Of a stretch of DNA of 35,835 nucleotides, positions 26,631 through 34,983 are shown one piece after another. The notes beneath the pieces were generated by a model. It saw only the letters and a program-made list of their open reading frames with translations. It was not told the DNA's origin and made no database searches. The stretch comes from Acidobacteriaceae bacterium UBA1795 (GTDB taxonomy: Bacteria; Acidobacteriota; Terriglobia; Terriglobales; Acidobacteriaceae). How positions within the stretch are numbered: the first letter of the stretch is position 1; each line of letters opens with the position of its first letter. The stretch covers positions 1-35,835 of the forward strand of contig DCFV01000198.1 of assembly GCA_002314435.1 (NCBI GenBank). The letters are read 5' to 3'. Both the position numbers and the translations under genes were made by a program.

Positions 26631-28181
26631 ATGAGGAGAACGCTTAGTATTAGGATGACACCGCGCATTCGAGGTGGCGCAGGCTTACCGCGCTTTCTGA
26701 TTCTATTTCTCCTTTTCTTGTTCGCTTTGCCGGGCTCAATCGTTCTGGCCTCTGGAGAAGCGGTGTCCAGGACGGAGATTGCCGCGATCAGTGGCGCGCT
26801 GCGCGACCATGATTTTGCAAGAGCCGAGAAGTTGTGCAAAGGCGCACTGGCAGCGCATCCGGAAGACTACCGTCTTTGGACACTGCATGGGATGGCTACC
26901 GCAGGACTGGGAGATTTGCGACTGGCCTTATCGCATTATCAGCATGCCCTGAAGCTTGCGCCATCTTATCTGCCTGCGATGGAAGGAGCGGCACAGACTG
27001 CATTTCAGTTGGGCGATGCGCATGCAGAGGCGATGCTGCTCAAGGTACTTGCCCAGCGTCCGAATGATCCTGTTTCCCATGCGATGCTCGGTGTGCTGGA
27101 TTTCCGGGCGCACAAGTGTGAAGATGCGGTGGCGCATTTTCAACAGGCGGCTCCGGTGATTGCAGGGCAGCGGGAGGCGTTGACGGAATATGGCATGTGT
27201 CTCTCGCAACTGGAAAAACCGGACGAAGCGATACAGCCATTTACAGATGCGCTAGCGCTCGATCCGGCGCGGCCTGAGGCTCGCTATAATCTGGCTCTTG
27301 CGCAATCAAACGCACATCATCCGGAGGACGCTCTCAGCACTCTGCAACCGCTTTTGGACGGGGCGCCGCCGAATGCAGATGCGTTGGCCCTGGCCGCAGA
27401 TATCCACGAATCGAAAGATGAAATTGCGCTGGCAGTGGAACTGTTGAGAAAGGCGATCCTGGTTGATCCCAAAGCGGTGGATGGCTATCTGCAGTTTGCG
27501 ATGCTCTCTTACGAATATGCCTCGCCACAGGTGGGCATCGATATTCTCAACGCCGGGTTGACGCAGCTACCGAACGAGCCGCGACTATATCTGGTACGAG
27601 GAGTGCTATTAACGCAAGTTGGTGAGTTTGGCCGGGCGGCGAGCGACTTTGAGACTGCGAGCCGTATCGATCCGCAACTCCATTTTCTGCGTGCCGCGGA
27701 GGGCATTATCCAGTCGCAGCAGCATGATGCCCCGAAAGCGATCGCCAGTTTTCGCGCTGCGGTCAAAGCGCATCCCGATGAAGCCTTTGCACACTATCTG
27801 CTTGCAGAGGCGTTGCAGGGTGAGAGCAAACCGGAGGGCAGCCCCGAGTTCAGAGAGATGCAGCAGGAAGCCAACCGTGCGCTCCAACTCGAGCCTGGAA
27901 TGATTGCTGCTCACGATTTGCTCAGCGCTGTGTACATCGAAATTGGACAGACCCAGAAGGCGATCGAGCACAGCAAGGCGGCTCTGGCGATCGATCCCAA
28001 GGATCAGCAGGCGATCTATCACCTTATTCTGGCGATGCGCAAAACAGAGGACAAGAACGAGGTTCCGGCATTGGTAAAGAAGTTGATGGAGCTTCAGCAG
28101 GAGTCCAAGTCAAAGGCTCCTGCTTCGAAGAAATTTCACCTCTACGAAGTTCAAAATCAGGACGACACCAAGGGCCGGTGA
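26631..28181 (+). CDS. secreted tetratricopeptide-repeat protein
   Basis: 516 residues, 41 bases after the glycosidase-like gene and in the same orientation, so probably the last gene of that operon. A hydrophobic segment at about 22-40 (FLILFLLFLFALPGSIVL) is a signal peptide or anchor. A second ATG at 26655 is an equally possible start. From about residue 55 to 490 there are roughly a dozen TPR-like helical pairs, with repeated A-x-L-x-P/D-P endings such as LKLAPSYLPAMEGAA, LALDPARPEARYNLAL and LAIDPKDQQAIYHL. Such proteins scaffold protein complexes in the periplasm. No enzymatic motif is visible. Confidence 0.85.
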   Translation: MRRTLSIRMTPRIRGGAGLPRFLILFLLFLFALPGSIVLASGEAVSRTEIAAISGALRDHDFARAEKLCKGALAAHPEDYRLWTLHGMATAGLGDLRLALSHYQHALKLAPSYLPAMEGAAQTAFQLGDAHAEAMLLKVLAQRPNDPVSHAMLGVLDFRAHKCEDAVAHFQQAAPVIAGQREALTEYGMCLSQLEKPDEAIQPFTDALALDPARPEARYNLALAQSNAHHPEDALSTLQPLLDGAPPNADALALAADIHESKDEIALAVELLRKAILVDPKAVDGYLQFAMLSYEYASPQVGIDILNAGLTQLPNEPRLYLVRGVLLTQVGEFGRAASDFETASRIDPQLHFLRAAEGIIQSQQHDAPKAIASFRAAVKAHPDEAFAHYLLAEALQGESKPEGSPEFREMQQEANRALQLEPGMIAAHDLLSAVYIEIGQTQKAIEHSKAALAIDPKDQQAIYHLILAMRKTEDKNEVPALVKKLMELQQESKSKAPASKKFHLYEVQNQDDTKGR

Positions 28182-28386
28182 GATGCGGGTTGCTAGCCTA
28201 TGATGGCGATCGTAGCAGCCATAGAACAGGTTTGGCCTTCAGGTTGTTGTTCATCACAAGGATCATCGAGGCGATCTGTTTGCAATATTTGCGGTCACAA
28301 TTGTGGCCATAGCGCAATCTTTTTCTGATTGCAAACAACAATTGAGTAAATCGACTCAAAAAAGCGGACTGGCTGAGGTTTTACCC
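28182..28386. promoter_or_regulatory. leader of the excisionase-like gene with nested palindromes
   Basis: GTTTGCAAT (28278-28286) faces ATTGCAAAC (28328-28336), a perfect 9-bp inverted repeat over 59 bases. Inside lies GGTCACAATTGTGGCC (28293-28308), palindromic except for one T-G pair, and further TTGC/GCAA arms. The region is AT-richer than its surroundings. It is a plausible binding region for the adjacent excisionase/integrase system or for a repressor. Confidence 0.5.
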
Positions 28387-28556
28387 ATGTTGGTCCGGGC
28401 CGATGCTATCGCCGACAGGATGCCCTGGACGACGAAGCACGTATACGATCTGGCGAAACGCGCGGGATTCCACACTACCGCTTCGAGGACGGCACACTCG
28501 CCTTTGATCCCATAAAGGTCAGAGCGTGGATTGACGCTCACGAAGTGGCGGCATAA
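28387..28556 (+). pseudogene. excisionase-like HTH protein, frameshifted
   Basis: ATG 28387 with GAGG eight bases upstream reads MLVRADAIADRMPWTTKHVY then DLAKRAG, a MerR/excisionase-type helix-turn-helix. The frame is then lost. Shifted by one base, the DNA reads IPHYRFEDGTLAFDPIKVR followed by AWIDAHEVAA and a TAA at 28554-28556. Adding one G to the run at 28464-28466 restores a single 56-residue protein. It is convergent with the integrase gene 40 bases away, the usual place for a recombination directionality factor. Confidence 0.68.
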
Positions 28557-28562
28557 CCCCAT

Positions 28563-28584
28563 GCCCGGCAAAGCACCGCCGGGC
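28563..28584 (+). terminator. intrinsic terminator of the excisionase-like gene
   Basis: GCCCGGC (28563-28569) and GCCGGGC (28578-28584) form a perfect 7-bp stem with an 8-nt loop, followed by AGGAC and TTTT. It lies between the two convergent stops. Confidence 0.65.
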
Positions 28585-28595
28585 AGGACTTTTCC

Positions 28596-29798
28596 TTACC
28601 ACCAGTTCATGCTGTTGATTACAGACTGAGTCTGCTCGTTTTCAGCCGGCCTCAGGTAACGCATCGTGCTCGCCAGGTCTCCGTGCCCCATCATCTGCGG
28701 GACGGTCCTGATATCAAGCTTGTTGGTACGCAACAGCTTCGTGCAGTACGTGGCGCGGAATTTGTGAAGATACCATCTCTCGCATTCCCGGGTTTTCCCC
28801 AGGCAGCCATCGCATTTCCCGCAGTTGAGGCCAGCCGACCTGACTTGACGCTTGAGAGTGCGGAGCAAATGGGCGTCCGGCCTGCCATTTTTGGAGAAGA
28901 TGAGAGTACCCAGCCCGGCATGATCCCGCTGATAGCCCATCAGCCGCCCCAATAGATCGTCGGTCAGGGGCAACTCCCGCTCTTCAAAGTCCTTCATCCG
29001 AAATCCCCAGCGCTTGATCTTCGACTGCAGCTTCAGGATCTTCCGCTCGGCATGTATATCGCTCCACTCCAGGTGCATTGCTTCCTGTTCGCGCACCCCG
29101 GTCTGAACCATCAGCCGGTAGAGCAGATTCTCTTTGGGCGATGTCACGGCAGCGAATAATACAGCCAGTTCTGCATCTGTATTGATCTCAGGCAGCGTCT
29201 TGTCGAACTTCGGCGGCTTCGGAAGTTGCTTGGTGTTGTAGTGCAGGTAGAGCAGGAGCGCCTTGACGCTGGAGTGGCGGTTGCTCACCGTTCGCTTGCT
29301 CATGCCTCGCTGTTGCAGGGCCCGATGGAACTTGGAGATATCTTCTGGCACAATCTCGTCTGCGTACTGTCGGCCAGTCATCTGCAGAAACTCATTACAG
29401 GCGAGCTTATACACCTCTGCAGCTTCAAGGGATCCTCGATCAACCGTATTGGACAGGAACTGCTTGAGTTCCTCAGCGAGGGTTCTGCGCTGAGGGTCCG
29501 CTGGAACCACCTGGACTCCAGCCTTTTTGGCTACCACTCTGGCTGACACCTCCGCAGCCTTTTTCTTGCGCTTGTACTCAGCTTCTGTCGGAGTGGCGCC
29601 CGGCAGCGCCTCATACACCGGGTGGGCCCCGTCATAGTAGCGCAGCTCGTAGCACCCTGTTGCGTGCTTCACTTCCTTGCCAGCGACGATCACAACTCCA
29701 GGTTTGACCCGGCCATTGGCCGCGTAGGCTGCCGGATAGTGCCCCCATCCTTTATCCGTCTTGACCCGTCGCATGAGCACGACTTTGGTGTTTGCCAT
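28596..29798 (-). CDS. tyrosine recombinase / site-specific integrase
   Basis: 400 residues from ATG 29798 (GGGGAAAG upstream; the frame is open to 29831). A SAM-like core-binding domain (about 108-195) is followed by the catalytic domain with R236 (TGVREQEA), H345-x-x-R348 (LHKFRATY), H372 (MMGHGD) and nucleophile Y381 (TMRYL), so it is a complete active site. A cysteine group C326-x2-C329-x2-C332-x6-C339 sits just before the HxxR box and may bind a metal. It is next to an excisionase-like gene, and 85 bases upstream of its start is a tRNA-Ser-3'-end-like sequence, so it likely integrates an island at a tRNA gene. Confidence 0.92.
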   Translation of the reverse strand: MANTKVVLMRRVKTDKGWGHYPAAYAANGRVKPGVVIVAGKEVKHATGCYELRYYDGAHPVYEALPGATPTEAEYKRKKKAAEVSARVVAKKAGVQVVPADPQRRTLAEELKQFLSNTVDRGSLEAAEVYKLACNEFLQMTGRQYADEIVPEDISKFHRALQQRGMSKRTVSNRHSSVKALLLYLHYNTKQLPKPPKFDKTLPEINTDAELAVLFAAVTSPKENLLYRLMVQTGVREQEAMHLEWSDIHAERKILKLQSKIKRWGFRMKDFEERELPLTDDLLGRLMGYQRDHAGLGTLIFSKNGRPDAHLLRTLKRQVRSAGLNCGKCDGCLGKTRECERWYLHKFRATYCTKLLRTNKLDIRTVPQMMGHGDLASTMRYLRPAENEQTQSVINSMNWW

Positions 29799-29882
29799 GG
29801 CGCTTTCCCCGAAAAACCATAACACAGCCATAACATGGACGTGGGATGCGCCATTTTACTGGAGTTTTTAAGGATTTGCCGA

Positions 29883-29902
29883 GAATCCCCCTCTCTCCGC
29901 CA
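29883..29902 (+). other. tRNA-Ser 3'-end-like sequence, candidate att site
   Basis: The 20 bases GAATCCCCCTCTCTCCGCCA resemble the 3' end (T-arm, acceptor strand, CCA) of a bacterial tRNA-Ser, but no 5' portion is present. A partial tRNA end next to an integrase start is the usual signature of an island border. Confidence 0.45.
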
Positions 29903-30000
29903 TAGAGTCAAGCTATTTATGATTAATGGATTAGATCTAGAAGATATGCCTGGTTACCGGGCTAATTCCGCACAAAGCTTCCACCAGAGAATCTCTCCGA
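29897..30000 (+). repeat. diverged repeat copy B (paired with 299-400)
   Basis: Aligns with 299-400 from CCGCCATA onward. The hairpin GCCTGG/CCGGGC here (with a T-G pair) replaces GCCCG/CGGGC of copy A, and AGAGA/TCTCT replaces GGAGAA/TTCTCC, suggesting structure is conserved. The copies are clearly related but diverged. Confidence 0.45.
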
Positions 30001-30188
30001 GAAGCTGAATTCACTTCGAGTCGCGCATCTCTCTGGTCTCCCAGAGAGCAGTGGAACTTTTGATTCATCACTTGAGCTACTTCTGGAAGCTTCATAGAAT
30101 GCCACTTTCAAGATTGGTATCGGGAGTATCCGCGTCTGCTTCTTGGCGGGAAAATGCAATGACCTATTGGGCGAAGATATTTGCGTGG

Positions 30189-30659
30189 TTACAGGAAACC
30201 GACAGTGCGTCCAGCCACGGCTACGCTGAGCCACGCCAGCAGCGACACCGCAGCGCCCACTGGCACCCACCAAGGCAACTCTTCGTCGCTGCGTTGCGCC
30301 TGAGCCAGGTGCACTGGCACCGAAACCGCAACTGCAATCGCCAGTGCCGCCATCTTGGCACGGAACGCTGGGCTGTAGTAGCACTTGAGCGACTCTTCTG
30401 AAAGCATAAGTACGCCGCTAATCGTGATGGCCGCGAGGCTTACGATCGTCACGGGCAGCAGCTCGGCTGCGAGTTCAGCGCCGCCGATTTGGCGTAGTAC
30501 GCCCAACGTACGCAGCGAGACGATGAGCAAGGAGCCGCCGAGCGCGGCGAGGGCGAGCAGGTGGATGGTCTCGGCTACAGCAAAGGCCCAGGTCGACTTC
30601 TGCATGTAGTGTCCAACCGGCGAGTGGCTGAGCCATTGAAACAGCGCGAGCAGATGCAT
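30189..30659 (-). CDS. DUF6644-like membrane protein (second paralogue)
   Basis: 156 residues from ATG 30659 with AGGAG seven bases upstream. Four hydrophobic helices: about 23-42 (TWAFAVAETIHLLALAALGG), 65-88, 97-115 and 132-150. A histidine in the first helix region (ETIHLLAL) and another near the N-terminus match a pattern shared with the next gene upstream. It is the last gene of the leftward operon, eight bases after its paralogue. Assigned to DUF6644 from memory of similar proteins. Function unknown; a quinone- or heme-associated membrane role is speculation. Confidence 0.7.
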   Translation of the reverse strand: MHLLALFQWLSHSPVGHYMQKSTWAFAVAETIHLLALAALGGSLLIVSLRTLGVLRQIGGAELAAELLPVTIVSLAAITISGVLMLSEESLKCYYSPAFRAKMAALAIAVAVSVPVHLAQAQRSDEELPWWVPVGAAVSLLAWLSVAVAGRTVGFL

Positions 30660-30667
30660 GGCGTCTC

Positions 30668-31162
30668 CTAGTTGAAGTAAGCCGTAGCGCGGCCAGCTGC
30701 AATAATGGCGGCCCACAGTGTGAGCGAAGCTCCACCGGCGATGCGTGCGGCGAGCGGCGTCTTTGGGCACGCGTTCCACTGGTCGATGCGCCGGTACACG
30801 GTGCGGTAGTAGACGAGCGGGTTGAGCCCGGCGAGGACCAGCAACAGGAGCTTGAGCCGGAATGCGGGATTTGTGTAGGACTTGGCTGCCTCGGCTGCAA
30901 AGAGCAACAGACCACTTGCGGTGAGGATGGCAAATCCAGTCCACACCACAGGGAGCACCTGCCGTGCGACGACAGTTACGCGTGTACCACGTAGCAGAAC
31001 GCCGAGAAGGCGGAGATCTAGAATGGCGATGGAGCCCGCGAGCAGAGTGATGGCGAGGACATGTATGGTCTCGACAACGGGAAATGCCCAGAGCGACTCA
31101 CGCAGAGCTGTGGCGGGGCTTGTATCGTTCAGCCACAGGCAGAAGTGACGAAGCGATTCCAA
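30668..31162 (-). CDS. DUF6644-like membrane protein (first paralogue)
   Basis: 164 residues from TTG 31162, chosen because a perfect AGGAGG lies seven bases upstream; an ATG at 31201 has no such site and gives an atypical N-terminus. Begins LESLRHFCLWLNDT and has hydrophobic segments near 25-48 (WAFPVVETIHVLAITLLAG), 70-92, 100-115 and 140-158. The W-A-F-x-V-x-E-T-I-H block is shared with the paralogue just downstream, so the pair arose by duplication. It is likely an inner-membrane subunit of a small complex with the thioredoxin-like and CxxCH proteins upstream. No enzymatic motif seen. Confidence 0.7.
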   Translation of the reverse strand: MESLRHFCLWLNDTSPATALRESLWAFPVVETIHVLAITLLAGSIAILDLRLLGVLLRGTRVTVVARQVLPVVWTGFAILTASGLLLFAAEAAKSYTNPAFRLKLLLLVLAGLNPLVYYRTVYRRIDQWNACPKTPLAARIAGGASLTLWAAIIAAGRATAYFN

Positions 31163-31271
31163 CAGTGAACCTCCTGCGAAGACAGATGAGAGAGCATGCA
31201 TCGAGAGTGCAAGACACAGAACGGCATGCGGGTACACACGCTGCAGACACCAGCATGTGCGCCCGCGACGA

Positions 31272-32567
31272 TCAGTTCCCGCCGGTTGCAGGTACTTGCG
31301 CAGTCGCCTGAAGCGGTACGGGGTTCTCTGCGAGAAGGCTTTCGATCTCGCTAGTGAACTCCGCCTGCAATTCAGCATTGAAGACACCGCTGGCGGGCGC
31401 GGCGAAGCCGGAATGAATCTTGCGCACGCGTCCATCCTTGCCGACGAAGAGCGTGGCTGGCCAGGTGTTCAGGTTCACGGCCTGCGGAACCTTCTCCCAC
31501 ATCTCGGCAGGTGCCCCGGCGATGAGGTAGGTATACGGGACGTTGTATTTCCGGATGAACGCTCTGGCACGGTGCAGGTCCTGCTGCTGCTCTGGCTCTT
31601 CAAAATCCAGCGCAACGATTTCGAGGCCCTTGCTGTGGTACTTGGCGTAGAGCTGGACGAGATACTGCGCCTCGTCGTGGCAGTTGGGGCACCAGGTTCC
31701 GGTGACGATGGCGAGGTAGCCCTTGCCGTTGAACTGCGTATCGTTACTTGAAACCAGTTTGCCGTTGACGTCAGGGAAGCGGAAGCTGAAGCGCTCGTTA
31801 GGATCGCGGACCGTGGTGTGCGTGGTGAAGTCTGCGGGCTCAGGCAGACCTTTGGCGCGGGCTTGATCGGTGCGCCAAGCGACGAGCGGCTCAGTGGGAG
31901 TGAAGCCGCCGCGGAGCTGGATGCGCAGAGACCCGTCGTCGACGGGTGCGATTTCTGCGATCAGAGGCCGAGAGCCGTCGAAGTGGCTGAGGACGAAGCG
32001 AGCATCGTGAAAGCTTCCGACGAGTGCACCTGTATCGCCGTCAACACGCAGGATTGAGGCTGAGACTTCAGCGCCGTTCTGTTGAATGACTAGCCGCCAG
32101 GATTTCTCGCCCTTCGCGGTTTCGTGCTCGATCTCCCAAGTGCCGCCGATGGAGGGAACGCTCGCTGTCGCGGGCTCTGCTGCATCGACGTGACGCGTGG
32201 CAGTGAGCGGATAGCAGGCGATCGAATGCTCCGCCTCAAAGCGGCCATCGACCTCGCCAGTGAGTTGTCCGTGCTGCACTGTAGCAACGATGCGCGTGAG
32301 GTAGTGGTCGAAGTTCAACGTGACTTTGCCGCCTTCCAGCTTTGCACTGGTGGTTGTCTGCGGAAGGTCGCCGTTATAGAGCGTGCCGACGAGCGACGAC
32401 CCTTCGCCGGTGATGTCGAGGCGGAAGGGAATGATGGCGTGGCTAAGGGTGAGGGATGCGTCCCATCGGCCCTGCGGCGCACCGGAAGGTGTTTGCGCAG
32501 GGAGCGTGGCCAGACCGGCCGCGACAACGGCAAGCAAAGTCAGGAGTGAGTGAGGGAAGCGTGGCAT
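31272..32567 (-). CDS. TlpA-like thioredoxin-fold protein with large N-terminal region
   Basis: 431 residues from ATG 32567 with AAGGAG six bases upstream. Signal peptide about 1-25 (LLTLLAVVAAGLATLPAQ). Residues about 30-235 are beta-rich and of no family I know. Residues about 260-410 form a TlpA/ResA-like thioredoxin domain with active site C293-P-N-C296 (GTWCPNCHDE), the EIVALDFEEPE strand and the cis-proline region WPATLFVG. It likely acts as a periplasmic thiol-disulfide reductase, for example keeping heme-attachment cysteines reduced. The downstream gap is 110 bases and the upstream gap only 22, so it shares the transcript with the CxxCH protein. Confidence 0.85.
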   Translation of the reverse strand: MPRFPHSLLTLLAVVAAGLATLPAQTPSGAPQGRWDASLTLSHAIIPFRLDITGEGSSLVGTLYNGDLPQTTTSAKLEGGKVTLNFDHYLTRIVATVQHGQLTGEVDGRFEAEHSIACYPLTATRHVDAAEPATASVPSIGGTWEIEHETAKGEKSWRLVIQQNGAEVSASILRVDGDTGALVGSFHDARFVLSHFDGSRPLIAEIAPVDDGSLRIQLRGGFTPTEPLVAWRTDQARAKGLPEPADFTTHTTVRDPNERFSFRFPDVNGKLVSSNDTQFNGKGYLAIVTGTWCPNCHDEAQYLVQLYAKYHSKGLEIVALDFEEPEQQQDLHRARAFIRKYNVPYTYLIAGAPAEMWEKVPQAVNLNTWPATLFVGKDGRVRKIHSGFAAPASGVFNAELQAEFTSEIESLLAENPVPLQATAQVPATGGN

Positions 32568-32589
32568 GGTTTCTCCTTGTGGATCAAGA

Positions 32590-34014
32590 TCAATTGGTTG
32601 CGAGCGCGGATCGCCAGCGTCCAAGCTCGAGTTGTGCGTGGAGCTGTTGCGTGCGGCTCTGCCGCCACTCAGCGGGAAGCCCGGGTTTGGTGTCGAGCAG
32701 AATCTCGAGGATGGCGTGGCGGTCAGCTGCGCTGAGACGGGCGAAGTCGGGACTGGCGTCTTCGCCGTTCAGTACCTGGTGGAGGCGATGATAGAGGTAG
32801 TCCCTGGCTGGCGCGGGCAGGGCGTCCCAGTCGTCGGAGTAGATGAGGTAGCTGCATGGATAGCGGAAGATCCGTGTATGCAGATCGAATTGTCGCAGCG
32901 AGCGACCGCGTCGGTCGCGTGGTCCCTGTGCAGCAAAGTCGTGCGCGAAAGTGGAAGTACCTGCGATTGCGTCAGTAAGTGGAGCCTCGTTGGCGAAGAG
33001 CATGTAGCGCAGCAGCTCTTCGGCGGTCCTGCGGAAGTCCGGCGGTGTGTCTGTGCTACTGACCGCAGTCTTTCGTTCCGCACGATAGAGTGCGATGCGC
33101 GTTTGGTAGTTCGAGAGGGTGATGAGGTTGTGCATCTGCGTCTGATGACCGAGCACAAGATGCGCTACGATGTCGCTTTGTTCACTCAGGTACGCAGAGG
33201 CATCAAAGCGGCTCGCGAGGCTGGTGATGTTGGCACCAGCGGTGAGGTTGAGCCGCTCGGGATGGTCGTTGTCCTCGACGGTGACGTTGCCCATGTGCAG
33301 CTGACGGCCATGCGTCCCGGTCACGTACCAGCCGCCCCAGCGCTCGCTGAGAGGCGTCTCCTGGCCGGTGACAGGCGCGGCCGTGTACGGCGCCTGCGTG
33401 CCATAGGGCGTGGTGTAGACGGAACGCAGCAGTACACCGGGCACACCGCGCGTGCCAGCGTTGATGTGGCATTGCGTGCAGTCCAACTCCGCGCGCTGAA
33501 AGGTGGGGTGCTCCTGCTTTGCCGCATCGAGCAGGTAGAAGATTGCTCCCTTCAGCGGGTCGAATGAGACCAGCTCGAGCACGCGGCCCTTGTTCACAAA
33601 GCCTACGTACACATCGTCGTTGAAGTAGAGTGCTCGCGGAGTGGCCGGCGCAATCTTTTTGTACTGAAAACTGGTCTTCGAAAAGACCAATGTCTGCGAA
33701 CTGACCGGAATGTGCAGCTCGCGCAATAGCGATTGCAGATAGCCGCCCTGTTCGTTCCACTCCAGATGCGTTTGGCCTGCATTGATGCGTCGTTGCAGGC
33801 GCGCAACAGGATCATCCACTTCGTCGGACTGGTAGTTGATCGGCGCGTCGCTGTAGGGCACAAAGCCCTGGTTGCGCACCGCGACTTGTCCATGTACAAC
33901 GCGCGTCCGCATGCCCGCGCCTGCCGCAGCGATGACGCTCGCTACGGCCAGCAGAAACCAGAAGCGCCACACAAGGGCACATTTCGGCATGAGTTTGTCT
34001 GGCTGTCGGTTCAT
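32590..34014 (-). CDS. secreted protein with a CxxCH motif (candidate mono-heme protein)
   Basis: 474 residues. Hydrophobic signal or anchor about 15-34 (FWFLLAVASVIAAAGAG). One c-type heme motif C179-T-Q-C182-H183 (ELDCTQCHINAG) with several methionines downstream (for example HMGNV, QMHNL) that could be distal ligands. The rest is a long alpha-rich region with a second cysteine-containing segment (RYPCSYLIYSD). No named family is recognised, though acidobacterial cytochrome-like proteins of this size exist. It follows the first operon gene by 15 bases. Heme attachment is predicted, not shown; the adjacent TlpA-like protein fits that idea. Confidence 0.75.
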   Translation of the reverse strand: MNRQPDKLMPKCALVWRFWFLLAVASVIAAAGAGMRTRVVHGQVAVRNQGFVPYSDAPINYQSDEVDDPVARLQRRINAGQTHLEWNEQGGYLQSLLRELHIPVSSQTLVFSKTSFQYKKIAPATPRALYFNDDVYVGFVNKGRVLELVSFDPLKGAIFYLLDAAKQEHPTFQRAELDCTQCHINAGTRGVPGVLLRSVYTTPYGTQAPYTAAPVTGQETPLSERWGGWYVTGTHGRQLHMGNVTVEDNDHPERLNLTAGANITSLASRFDASAYLSEQSDIVAHLVLGHQTQMHNLITLSNYQTRIALYRAERKTAVSSTDTPPDFRRTAEELLRYMLFANEAPLTDAIAGTSTFAHDFAAQGPRDRRGRSLRQFDLHTRIFRYPCSYLIYSDDWDALPAPARDYLYHRLHQVLNGEDASPDFARLSAADRHAILEILLDTKPGLPAEWRQSRTQQLHAQLELGRWRSALATN

Positions 34015-34029
34015 CTACGCGCTCCTGCC

Positions 34030-34983
34030 TCAGTCGGGAATGGAAGTGACTGCGGGGTGGTCCTTGTCTGGCGGTGGAGGCAGAGGAACTACCTTGTCGT
34101 AACCTCGCTGTCCGTCCGGGCCGATGGGACCGGGGCCAGGCTGCAGATGCGGCGCATCCACGTTGTCTTCAGAGCAGGAGTACTCGTGAACAATCTGCTC
34201 TGGCCGACCCAACAGCCAGGTACGCTGGTAGTGAATAGGCTCGGTGTAGAATTTTGGATCGATGATCGTGAGCTCAAGATGCAGATGGCCTGCATCGGGG
34301 CGCGTCCAACGCTCAATGACGTGCATCTGATCGCTGTGTGGATTGGCGTTTTCGTCGGCCCATGTGCGCGCTTCCTTGAAGGCCACAGAGTCGATCACGA
34401 AGGCATCACCCTCCCAGTTGCCGATCTCGTCGCCAAAGAAAGAAGGGTCGGGATCGGGATCGTGCCCGCGACCGTCAAAAGGGACGAGGCGATAGGTTGT
34501 ATACCAGTAGAGAAATGCAACTTGCCTGCCGCCCTGCAGTAGTTGGAACGGCAACGCGCTGGCGTCGTGGCGTGGAATGCCGCCGACGATGCAGAGGCTT
34601 TCAGGATCGATGGTGTGCTCAACGTTGTATTTGAGCGCGGCGGCGCCAGCGGGCGTAAAGGGCAGGTTGAAGCCAGGCAGGTCCTTTCCGATGTTGCCGG
34701 CCGGTTTGTCTTTGCGGGATGGCAGCCAGTAACCGGAGAGATCGGGGTGGCCTTCAATGCGCGGCGCGGGGCCGGTGGGGACTTCGCTCTCATTGCGCGA
34801 GAACTGGGAGACAGCCTGCTCGGAATCAGACTTGAGTCCATTGGCCTTTGCTGCCGGATCTGGATTCTGCTGCACGATTGATGGTTCTAAGGCGCTGTGC
34901 AGATACGCCGGGCCCTCCGCCGCAAAGGCGGCGGCGGACGAGGCAAACAGAATGAGCAAGAAGAAGCGAGAACGGACTCTCAC
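34030..34983 (-). CDS. uncharacterised secreted protein, first gene of the envelope operon
   Basis: 317 residues from GTG 34983 with GGAG eight bases upstream; the open frame to 35040 lacks a signal at its start. Signal peptide about 1-22 (FFLLILFASSAAAFA). The mature part has a pattern common in acidobacterial secreted proteins of unknown function: PDLSGYWLP, LCIVGGIPRHDASALP, WEGDAFVIDSVAFKE, NPHSDQMHVIERWTR and YSCSEDNVD. Conserved W, D, H and C positions suggest a binding or redox role, but no catalytic motif is known. It heads an operon with the CxxCH, TlpA-like and two DUF6644-like proteins. Confidence 0.75.
   Translation of the reverse strand: MRVRSRFFLLILFASSAAAFAAEGPAYLHSALEPSIVQQNPDPAAKANGLKSDSEQAVSQFSRNESEVPTGPAPRIEGHPDLSGYWLPSRKDKPAGNIGKDLPGFNLPFTPAGAAALKYNVEHTIDPESLCIVGGIPRHDASALPFQLLQGGRQVAFLYWYTTYRLVPFDGRGHDPDPDPSFFGDEIGNWEGDAFVIDSVAFKEARTWADENANPHSDQMHVIERWTRPDAGHLHLELTIIDPKFYTEPIHYQRTWLLGRPEQIVHEYSCSEDNVDAPHLQPGPGPIGPDGQRGYDKVVPLPPPPDKDHPAVTSIPD

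Larger units (their letters stand above)
29799..30188. other. intergenic stretch with candidate attachment site
   Basis: No convincing gene. It contains the tRNA-3'-like sequence, repeat copy B, and a perfect stem CTCTCTGG (30029-30036) / CCAGAGAG (30041-30048) with a 4-nt loop. Confidence 0.5.

Noticed and set aside
33733..34542. 269-codon open frame on the + strand
   Set aside because: It overlaps two well-supported leftward genes on the other strand and has no signal or motif.
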